A DNA stretch of 64,000 nt. It comes from Pleurocapsales cyanobacterium LEGE 10410 (lineage in GTDB: Bacteria > Cyanobacteriota > Cyanobacteriia > Cyanobacteriales > Xenococcaceae). The stretch lies in assembly GCA_015207195.1 (NCBI GenBank), contig JADEXJ010000004.1, positions 29,018-93,017 of the forward strand. The letters run 5' to 3'. Both the position numbers and the translations under genes were made by a program. Shown here piece after piece: positions 28,425 to 34,335 of this stretch. The stretch's first letter is position 1; every line of letters starts with the position of its first letter. The notes beneath the pieces were generated by a model. That model was not told where the DNA came from. It made no database searches and was given only the letters and a program-made list of their open reading frames with translations.

Positions 28425-28643
28425 ATGCCATTCGTAACCATTCAAATTGCCAAAGGACATTCCACGGAGAAAAAACGCGAACTAGCTAAAGCAGTTACCG
28501 ATACTCTAGTTACTAATTTGGGAACGAAACCTGAATGGGTGACAATTCATATTGACGAATTCGATCGCGAAAATTGGGCAGTCGGCGGTGAGTTGCACAT
28601 CGACAAGCACTCTGGTAGACACAAAGAAAAAGTTGTCAGTTAA
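28425..28643 (+). CDS. 4-oxalocrotonate tautomerase family protein
   Basis: A 72-residue protein of the tautomerase superfamily. The N-terminus MPFVTIQIAKGHSTEKKREL provides the catalytic Pro that becomes residue 1 after Met removal. The remainder shows the beta-alpha-beta pattern, with AVTDTLVTNLGTKPEWVTIHIDEF and the family's WAVGGEL element. A Shine-Dalgarno sequence TAGGAGA sits just upstream. Its C-terminus is slightly longer and more basic than 4-OT. The physiological substrate is unknown. It heads the run of genes at 28.4-31.6 kb. Confidence 0.9.
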   Translation: MPFVTIQIAKGHSTEKKRELAKAVTDTLVTNLGTKPEWVTIHIDEFDRENWAVGGELHIDKHSGRHKEKVVS

Positions 28644-28686
28644 AACCACAGTTATTTAGTTTAGATACAAAAGAGAATTTAAAACC

Positions 28687-29013
28687 ATGGAACTAACCTC
28701 AACAGATGCCGAACAATTGGCATTAGACTTTTTTCTGGAAGATTGGGAAATTCCTGAAGACGATCGCGATTTTTTTATGACTCTCGACTCTCGCGAAGTA
28801 GATGATCGCTGGTACGTAGTGGAAATTGGTGTAGAAGGTTTGCCCGATAAGTGGGTAATTCAAGTTTACGATGAAACCAAAGATTGCGACCCTTGTTTTA
28901 CCTTTGTTTCGCCCATTAAACCCGCAGAAAGCGATACGGGGTTAGAAGAAATGCCAGAAAGCATTGCCGAAATCTTGCGATCAGAACGACAAAATTTAGT
29001 TGTTAGTTATTAG
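28687..29013 (+). CDS. Acidic hypothetical protein, paralogue 1
   Basis: A 108-residue acidic protein with no family I can name. It begins MELTSTDAEQLALDFFLEDW and has PEDDRDFFMTLDSREVDDRW, then YVVEIGVEGLPDKWVIQVYD and CFTFVSPIKP. The next gene encodes a clear paralogue with the same order of elements (AEKLAFEFL, PPEDRDWFT, VEIGIDGFPDRWLIEVYD, YEFTSPIR), so the two arose by tandem duplication. Secondary structure appears to be a helix followed by a three- to four-strand sheet. The tautomerase lies 43 bases upstream and paralogue 2 about 40 bases downstream. Confidence 0.75.
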   Translation: MELTSTDAEQLALDFFLEDWEIPEDDRDFFMTLDSREVDDRWYVVEIGVEGLPDKWVIQVYDETKDCDPCFTFVSPIKPAESDTGLEEMPESIAEILRSERQNLVVSY

Positions 29014-29040
29014 TCATTAGTTATTGGTCATTAGTAAATA
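29003..29040. repeat. STRR heptamer tract between the paralogues
   Basis: TTAGTTATTAGTCATTAGTT and further near-copies overlap the last codons and stop of paralogue 1 and lead into an A-rich segment just before the ATG of paralogue 2. It may have been inserted after the duplication. Confidence 0.6.
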
Positions 29041-29050
29041 CAAACAACAT

Positions 29051-29377
29051 ATGACACAAGATAAAAACGCGATCAATTCAGCCACAGCCGAAAAATTAGC
29101 TTTTGAGTTTTTAACCAATGAGTGGAATGTACCACCAGAAGATCGCGACTGGTTTACGATAGTTTCCACTCGGACTTTAGGAGAAGATGGCTTCGATGTT
29201 GAAATTGGTATCGATGGCTTTCCCGATCGCTGGCTGATCGAAGTTTACGATAATGGCAAATGTGAGCCTTACTATGAATTTACTTCACCCATCAGAGATT
29301 CCGAAACTAACAGCGATTTAGATGATTTACCAGATTGGATCGCTCAGGTATTGATAGCAGAAAGGAAGCATCGGTAG
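29051..29377 (+). CDS. Acidic hypothetical protein, paralogue 2
   Basis: I start at the ATG at 29051 (MTQDKNAINSATAEKLAFEF), because the nine upstream codons from 29024 read through repeat sequence. The product is 108 residues, the same length as its neighbour. It shares the sequence pattern AE-x-LA-x-x-F, PPEDRDW, VEIGIDGFPDRWLIEVYD and the C-terminal LDDLPDWIAQVLIAERK. No known domain was recognised. The strict conservation of the central VEIG-x-x-G-x-PD-x-W core between the copies suggests a folded functional unit. Confidence 0.72.
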   Translation: MTQDKNAINSATAEKLAFEFLTNEWNVPPEDRDWFTIVSTRTLGEDGFDVEIGIDGFPDRWLIEVYDNGKCEPYYEFTSPIRDSETNSDLDDLPDWIAQVLIAERKHR

Positions 29378-29412
29378 TCATTTAACATTGAACATTTATC
29401 ATTGAACAGTAG

Positions 29413-29469
29413 GGTGGGCAAATTTTTAACTATAACCGAACAACCCAACACCAAATAATTTTGCCCACC
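29413..29469. repeat. Inverted repeat GGTGGGCAAA / TTTGCCCACC
   Basis: Perfect 10-base arms at 29413-29422 and 29460-29469 around a 37-base AT-rich spacer, ending 20 bases before the cupin start codon. Repeats of the form GTAGGGTGGGCAA are common dispersed elements in cyanobacteria. It could also form a stem in the cupin leader mRNA. Confidence 0.65.
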
Positions 29470-29489
29470 TTTAACCAAGGACAAAAATC

Positions 29490-30113
29490 ATGAAGACAGC
29501 AGATTGGTTAGTCAAAGAAGACGGTATTTGCAGGTTATGTAAATCGGTGCGGGAATGGGATTTATTAGCCGAAGAATATCGGCTGTATCGGTTCTTGACC
29601 GAAGTAGAAGACATCATGCGATTAGCAGCAGCAGAAGGAATAGATGAAGAAAGTTCTCTATCGGGACTGCGGATGTTAGTCAGAAAATTGGTGCTTAACT
29701 GCTATACCGTCAAAACTCGACTACCCGAACCCAATCGAAATACGGGAGTTTCGGTAGTAGTGCTGCACGATGAAGTAGGATTTCCCATGACTATCCAAAC
29801 CGAAATGAATTTGCCCCAGACGAGTTCCCAAATCCACAATCATGGAACTTGGGGGGTAGTAATGGTTCTGCAAGGCAAACAAAAAAATACTTTCTGGAAA
29901 CGCAATCCTACTGACGAATTTCCCGATAAAATCGATCGCGTCGGCGAAAGAATTCTCGAACCTGGAGATATTATCAGCTTTACTACTGAGGCAATTCACA
30001 GCATCGAAGCAGTGGGAGACGAACCGACCATTACTTTTAATTTATATGGGGAAACCCACGGAGGTAAAAGATATCAGTTCGATCCCGACAAGCAAACTGC
30101 CAAGCATTTTTAG
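29490..30113 (+). CDS. Cupin-fold metal-dependent protein (COG5553-like)
   Basis: A 207-residue protein of the double-stranded beta-helix (cupin) superfamily, resembling cysteine-dioxygenase-type folds. The first 75 residues are helical (EEYRLYRFLTEVEDIMRLAA). The metal site is visible as SQIHNHGTWGVVMVLQGKQ (about residue 113) with His-x-His and a Glu-type position. The second cupin motif is GERILEPGDIISFTTEAIHS (about 150). Predicted metal-binding ligands are therefore present. The substrate is not known. It lies between the paralogue pair and SelO, with the same orientation. Confidence 0.8.
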   Translation: MKTADWLVKEDGICRLCKSVREWDLLAEEYRLYRFLTEVEDIMRLAAAEGIDEESSLSGLRMLVRKLVLNCYTVKTRLPEPNRNTGVSVVVLHDEVGFPMTIQTEMNLPQTSSQIHNHGTWGVVMVLQGKQKNTFWKRNPTDEFPDKIDRVGERILEPGDIISFTTEAIHSIEAVGDEPTITFNLYGETHGGKRYQFDPDKQTAKHF

Positions 30114-30190
30114 TCGTTGATCGTTGGTCATTAGTCGTTAGTCATAAGTGAACAAACAACAAAGGACAAAAGACGAAAGACAAAGAACAA
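30110..30190. repeat. STRR tract overlapping the SelO start
   Basis: GTCGTTGATCGTTGGTCATT and further heptamer variants, then an A-rich run of AGGACAAAAGACGAAAGACA-type units. The second half is read as the first dozen codons of the SelO frame. See the SelO entry for what this does to the start codon. Confidence 0.6.
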
Positions 30191-31593
30191 ATCCCTTTTT
30201 CGCTCTCAATTACGAACCTGCTTTAGAATCTTTGGGTAGTGAATATAGCGATCTCGTCGAACCTGCTAAGTTTTCCCAGTATATTCTACGCTTTCGTAAT
30301 GATAACTTGCTGCCAATTCTGGGATTAAATTCAGCAACAGTAAGCGATAGACATTTCCTCGATTTTGGTGGTAGTTTTTTGGGCAAACAATCTCGTTTGG
30401 CATTGCGCTATCACGGTTATCAGTTCGGTCAATACAATCCATACTTGGGGGACGGACGGGGTTTTCTCTACGGACAAATAAGAGGTATTGACGGACAAAT
30501 CTATGATTTTGGTACTAAAGGATCGGGACAAACTCCCTATTCTCAGTCTAGGGATGGTCGTCTGACGCTTAAAAGCGGTGTGCGAGAAGTCTTGGTTGCC
30601 GAAGCGTTACATAATTTAGGAGTTAAAACATCTCGCTGTTTGAGTTTAATTGAAACCGAAGCGATCGCCAGGGATGGGAAAAAGGTTCGCGGTGCGGTTA
30701 TGGTGCGTCTCAGTCGTTCTCACCTGCGCTTTGGGACTTTTGAACGCCTAGAGTATTACGATCGCCCCGATTTGATTCAGCAACTATTAGACCATGTAAT
30801 TAAATATTATTATCCTCACCTGTGGCAGCGATCGGATAGCTATATTCGCTTTTATGCTGAATTGGTTCGACGTATCGCTCAATTAGTGGCGCAGTGGATG
30901 GCGGTGGGTTTTTGTCATGGCGTTCTCAATACCGATAATATGTCGATTATTGGGGAAAGTTTTGACTATGGTTCTTGTGCCTTTATCGATACTTATAACC
31001 CAACTTTTACTGCTGCTAGTTTCGATCGCCAGGGAAGATATAGCTATCGCAACCAGCCAAGCGTGTGTCGTTGGAATTTGACCATGTTACAGCGTCCCCT
31101 GGCGGTGGCAATTCCGATCTCGGAAATGGAAGCAGCGTTAGAATCTTTCCCCGAACTCTACACCCGATACTACCATCAACAAATGCTCCAGAAATTGGGA
31201 TTTGTTCGCCTATCTTTTCTGGAAACCGAAGAACTAATCGATCTCACTCTCCAGTTTTTGTTCCTCACTAAAGTCGGCTACCATCAATTTTTTAGCGCAC
31301 TCAGACAAAAATTCACCCCCCAATGGCGCGAAAATCCCGACTCTATATTGCAAGACTTAGAATATTTGGTATCTGGAGAAGAAGTAGCGATACTAAAGCG
31401 TTGGTGCTGGTTCTATCATCAATTGTTACTAGAGCGATCGCCTGAAGAAATAGAGCGAATTGCCCAATATCTACAACGAGCGAATCCTATAATTGTATTG
31501 TCAGAGTCTGAAATAGATAGAATTTGGAATGCTATTGGCGAACATAACAACTGGCAACCGTTTATCGACTTTAGCGAGCTAATTCGGGGTTAA
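30148..31593 (+). CDS. selO: SelO family protein adenylyltransferase (YdiU/UPF0061)
   Basis: A 481-residue pseudokinase-fold enzyme that transfers AMP from ATP to protein hydroxyls. Family landmarks are LGSEYSDLVEPAKF, the Gly-rich HGYQFGQYNPYLGDGRGFLY (about residue 90), DFGTKGSGQTPYSQSRDGRL (about 118), GVREVLVAEALHNLG (about 140), CHGVLNTDNMSIIGESFDYG (about 258, the catalytic Asn-Asp region and the DYG metal site) and NQPSVCRWNLTML. It is complete at the C-terminus. The only upstream in-frame start is a GTG at 30148, which makes residues 1-14 Lys/Gln/Arg-rich repeat sequence. Related proteins would be expected to begin with Met-Thr-Asn-Pro-Phe, and here the Thr-Asn-Pro-Phe is preceded by AGA rather than ATG. 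The start is therefore uncertain. Confidence 0.9.
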   Translation: MNKQQRTKDERQRTNPFFALNYEPALESLGSEYSDLVEPAKFSQYILRFRNDNLLPILGLNSATVSDRHFLDFGGSFLGKQSRLALRYHGYQFGQYNPYLGDGRGFLYGQIRGIDGQIYDFGTKGSGQTPYSQSRDGRLTLKSGVREVLVAEALHNLGVKTSRCLSLIETEAIARDGKKVRGAVMVRLSRSHLRFGTFERLEYYDRPDLIQQLLDHVIKYYYPHLWQRSDSYIRFYAELVRRIAQLVAQWMAVGFCHGVLNTDNMSIIGESFDYGSCAFIDTYNPTFTAASFDRQGRYSYRNQPSVCRWNLTMLQRPLAVAIPISEMEAALESFPELYTRYYHQQMLQKLGFVRLSFLETEELIDLTLQFLFLTKVGYHQFFSALRQKFTPQWRENPDSILQDLEYLVSGEEVAILKRWCWFYHQLLLERSPEEIERIAQYLQRANPIIVLSESEIDRIWNAIGEHNNWQPFIDFSELIRG

Positions 31594-31723
31594 TTGATTC
31601 ACACTAACCAAGAGTACTGTTCTGTCTAATCATCCGAACTGATATTAGAGGCGAATTGTAGAGCATAGCTAATATTTTGTACGATGAATAATGACCATTT
31701 AGATCTTAAACATCATAAAAATT

Positions 31724-32614
31724 GTGACTACAAAATCGTTATTTAAAAACGATAGTTGGGAAAAACTAGACTGGCACTGGCAAGGACATAAAATCCGCTA
31801 CACCGTGGCTGGTGAGGGACAACCGTTATTGTTAATACATGGCTTTGGGGCATCTATCGGACACTGGAGAAAAAATATACCCGTTCTAGCAGCAGCAGGA
31901 TATCAGGTTTTTGCCCTGGATTTGTTGGGTTTTGGTGGTTCGGATAAGGCAGATTTGAACTACACTTTAGAGCTATGGGAATTACAAATTAAAGAATTTT
32001 GGTCACAACATATCAGCAAACCAACTATCTTTGTTGGCAACTCCATCGGTGCGTTGATTAGCTTAATGCTGGTAACAAACCATCCCGAAATCGCTGCTGG
32101 AGGCGTATTGATCAACTGTGCGGGAGGGTTAAATCATCGCCCAGGAGATCTCAATCCTATTTTGGGTACGGTGATGGGTGCATTCACCAAATTAATTAGT
32201 TCGCCCGTTACTGGGAAGTTGATTTTTAATAATATTCGTCGCAAAAGTCAAATTCGTCGCACTCTTTATCAAGTATATGGCGATCGCCAGGCGGTAACTG
32301 ATGAATTAGTAGAGATGCTGTATCAACCATCCTGTGACGTTGGCGCACAAAAAGTTTTTGCTTCAGTTTTGACCGCACCAGCAGGAACAACTCCCGATGA
32401 GCTTTTGGCTAATTTAGAGCATCCTCTATTGGTGGTTTGGGGCGAAAAAGATCCTTGGACACCCGTAGCGGGAGCAAAAATATATCAGGATTTGGCAGAT
32501 CATAACCCAGATGTTCGGTTTGAGATTATACCTCAAGCAGGACACTGTCCTCATGACGAAAACCCCGAAGCAGTTAATGCCAAAATTCTTGAGTGGCTGT
32601 CTAATCTAAATTAG
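31724..32614 (+). CDS. Alpha/beta hydrolase
   Basis: A 296-residue hydrolase starting at GTG 31724. The fold signatures are GQPLLLIHGFGASIGHWRKN (oxyanion-hole HGFG), the nucleophile elbow FVGNSIGALIS (Gly-Asn-Ser-Ile-Gly, Ser near residue 105), the acid in VVWGEKDPWTPV (about 243) and the His in IPQAGHCPHDENPEAV (about 270). This is close to the cyanobacterial and plant-plastid class of uncharacterised hydrolases, some of which act on chlorophyll or pheophytin derivatives, but there is no direct evidence for that here. It converges with psbN across a strong terminator. Confidence 0.9.
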   Translation: MTTKSLFKNDSWEKLDWHWQGHKIRYTVAGEGQPLLLIHGFGASIGHWRKNIPVLAAAGYQVFALDLLGFGGSDKADLNYTLELWELQIKEFWSQHISKPTIFVGNSIGALISLMLVTNHPEIAAGGVLINCAGGLNHRPGDLNPILGTVMGAFTKLISSPVTGKLIFNNIRRKSQIRRTLYQVYGDRQAVTDELVEMLYQPSCDVGAQKVFASVLTAPAGTTPDELLANLEHPLLVVWGEKDPWTPVAGAKIYQDLADHNPDVRFEIIPQAGHCPHDENPEAVNAKILEWLSNLN

Positions 32615-32633
32615 ATTTACTGAGATCAAATTT

Positions 32634-32672
32634 AAAAAGTCAGGAGAAATATAGCTCGCTCCTGACTTTTTT
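32634..32672. terminator. Bidirectional intrinsic terminator
   Basis: A-tract, then GTCAGGAG (32639-32646), a 12-base loop, CTCCTGAC (32659-32666) and a T-tract. The stem is perfect and extends through A/T pairs. It sits between the converging hydrolase (+) and psbN (-) genes and can serve both. Confidence 0.9.
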
Positions 32673-32729
32673 ATAGTGTTGTCTTAACTACTGATTATTA
32701 AGATTTAAATTTTTAGCTTAAAGCTTTGT

Positions 32730-32861
32730 TTAATCTTCATGATCTTCAAACGGATCTCCTAGGGCAGCAGATGGAGGACCAAAAGCTGTATAAATAGAAT
32801 ATCCAGTGATAGCGACTAATACAGCACCGATAGTGATGCTAAGAACTATTGCAGGTTCCAT
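32730..32861 (-). CDS. psbN: Photosystem II biogenesis protein PsbN
   Basis: A 43-residue protein encoded opposite to psbH. The sequence begins [19 protein letters not shown] (one membrane helix) and continues with the hallmark [20 protein letters not shown], ending in DHED. It assists assembly of photosystem II reaction centres rather than being a permanent subunit. The divergent psbN/psbH arrangement is the normal one in cyanobacteria and plastids; psbB and psbT are not adjacent here. Confidence 0.96.
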   Translation of the reverse strand: MEPAIVLSITIGAVLVAITGYSIYTAFGPPSAALGDPFEDHED

Positions 32862-32904
32862 AATTCGATCTAAATAGTGATTACTCTTATTCTATAATAT
32901 TACA

Positions 32905-32964
32905 GAAGATTACGGACGACATCGCCTCCTTCCCTTCGAGGACGGGGTCGCGTCCTTACGAAAA
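32905..32964. repeat. GC-rich dispersed repeat in the psbN-psbH gap
   Basis: A segment containing ACGGACGACATCGCCTCC and GAGGACGGGGTCGCGTCC forms an imperfect inverted repeat. Its composition differs sharply from the flanking AT-rich sequence. Similar word use is found near 27766-27812. It sits in the 129-base gap that should hold the promoters of both genes. Confidence 0.5.
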
Positions 32965-32990
32965 ACTCGATATTAAATCATTATTGGACT

Positions 32991-33194
32991 ATGGCACAAC
33001 AAACTCGTTTGGGAAATCTTCTCAAGCCTTTGAACTCCGAATATGGTAAAGTTGCTCCTGGTTGGGGAACAACCTTACTTATGGGAGTATTTATGGCTCT
33101 ATTTTTGGTTTTCCTCTTAATTATTTTGCAGCTTTATAATTCTTCTCTACTTTTAGAAGGAATTGATGTGGACTGGAGAAGTTTGAGTCGATAG
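32991..33194 (+). CDS. psbH: Photosystem II 10 kDa phosphoprotein PsbH
   Basis: A 67-residue single-pass subunit of the photosystem II core next to CP47. The N-terminal stromal part is [20 protein letters not shown]; the segment [20 protein letters not shown] is the membrane helix start and is diagnostic, ending [15 protein letters not shown]. It lacks the phosphorylated Thr-rich extension of plant PsbH, as expected in cyanobacteria. tatA follows on the same strand, separated by a hairpin. Confidence 0.96.
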   Translation: MAQQTRLGNLLKPLNSEYGKVAPGWGTTLLMGVFMALFLVFLLIILQLYNSSLLLEGIDVDWRSLSR

Positions 33195-33240
33195 ACATTA
33201 CAATTACACAATTATTAACTATTGAATTAGCTAATAATTG

Positions 33241-33270
33241 AGCTTGATTCCTGCTTGTGGGGATCGAGCT
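33241..33270 (+). terminator. Hairpin after psbH
   Basis: AGCTTGATTCC (33241-33251) pairs with GGGATCGAGCT (33260-33270) through an 11-base stem with two G-T wobbles and an 8-base loop, followed by ATTATTTATA. A weak T-run makes this an attenuator or processing hairpin as plausibly as a terminator. Confidence 0.6.
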
Positions 33271-33308
33271 ATTATTTATATAATCTATTAAATTCACGAG
33301 GAATACAA

Positions 33309-33572
33309 ATGAACATTTTTGGCATTGGTTTACCAGAAATGGCTCTAATTACGATTGTTGCTCTATTAGTATTTGGACCAAAGAAACTACCCGAAATTGG
33401 TCGCAGCGTTGCTAAAACTCTTCGTAGTTTCCAGGATGCGTCGAAAGAATTTGAGAATGAGTTCAAGAAAGAAGCGCAAAAAATCGAAAAATCTGTCAGC
33501 ATGAATGCCAAGTTAGAAGCTGGCAATGACTCTCCAGCGGAAATAGAGAGTACTTCGACTACTGAATCGTAA
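33309..33572 (+). CDS. tatA: Twin-arginine translocase subunit TatA/TatE
   Basis: The ATG at 33309, preceded by GAGGAA, gives an 87-residue protein. It has a short periplasmic end (MNIFGIGLPE), one membrane helix (MALITIVALLVFGPKKLPEI with the conserved FGPKKLPE hinge), an amphipathic helix (GRSVAKTLRSFQDASKEFEN) and an acidic Ser/Thr-rich tail. It forms the Tat pore together with TatC, which is not in the window. The open frame extends 18 codons upstream but without leader-like sequence. Confidence 0.95.
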   Translation: MNIFGIGLPEMALITIVALLVFGPKKLPEIGRSVAKTLRSFQDASKEFENEFKKEAQKIEKSVSMNAKLEAGNDSPAEIESTSTTES

Positions 33573-34335
33573 GATAATCAACAATTGAAGACTGAATATT
33601 AATAACTGACGCTACGCACAATCAAGAGAAATTAACCTAGCGATGGCATATGGCTGTGAAACTCAGCTGTGCCTCGCCATCAATGGTTTTAGTAAGGATG
33701 GCTTCTAACGATAAGCCAGCACTAAGCTACACAGGAATGCCATAGATTTGGTGCATAATTTGTGTTTTTCTCACCTATATTTCAATATCAATAGTTGTAT
33801 AAAATGACGAACTATGTTTGATATTGGGTATTTGTTCGTATTTTGTCGAAGTATTCAAATCATTGTCTCAGCTTATTTGATTGATAGAGCAACTATAGCA
33901 AGAACGTTGAAGCGTTTTGGTAAGTTAACCTCAGTTCGGGATAAGATAATTGATTAGTTGGGATAGCTATTAGCTATTAGCCATTAGCTTTCAAACGAGC
34001 TGCAAGCAAGCCAAATTTAGTAGTTTGACTGGTCAATACTAAAAGTAGAGTAAGTAGTGACTTTCAAGAATGTCAAACACGTTAATACACAGGGCTATAG
34101 TTCAAGTCCAGAGACGTTAGGTCACAGATTACTCCGCCGTCCTAGAGGATATGTTATGCCCTTGTGGTACACCTTCGGATATAAAACGACGGAGCCTGTC
34201 TTGGGCAGCATTACATGCGGCTAAAGCCTTTGTTTGCGCCTTGCGTCCCACGGGATACCGCTTCGCATATCGGCGCGGGGTCTGCCCGCTGCTGTGACCG
34301 TTGGTCAAACGCCTCTGATTAACACTTTCTATTTA
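33573..34335. other. Long intergenic region with hairpins and a coding remnant
   Basis: About 760 bases. Two adjacent stems are visible: GATGGC (33642-33647) with GCCATC (33676-33681), and TGGCTT (33699-33704) with AAGCCA (33713-33718). On the minus strand, about 34105-34250 reads as an open segment ending AACNAAQDRLRRFISEGVPQ and then GHNISSRTAE before a stop, with no start. The end near 34236-34320 is a GC-rich dispersed repeat. I see no complete gene. The pieces look like remnants of a mobile element, which I cannot name. Confidence 0.45.
34236..34320. repeat. GC-rich dispersed repeat
   Basis: A stretch with CCCACGGGATACCGCTTCGC, GGCGCGGGGTCTGCCCGCTG and TGACCGTTGGTCAAACGCCT. TTGACCAACGG-type arms (TGACCGTTGGTCA is itself a palindrome) form a hairpin. 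It is strikingly richer in G+C than its surroundings and resembles dispersed cyanobacterial repeats. The motif ACCGCTTCGCATAT recurs in inverted form near 8348. Confidence 0.6.
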
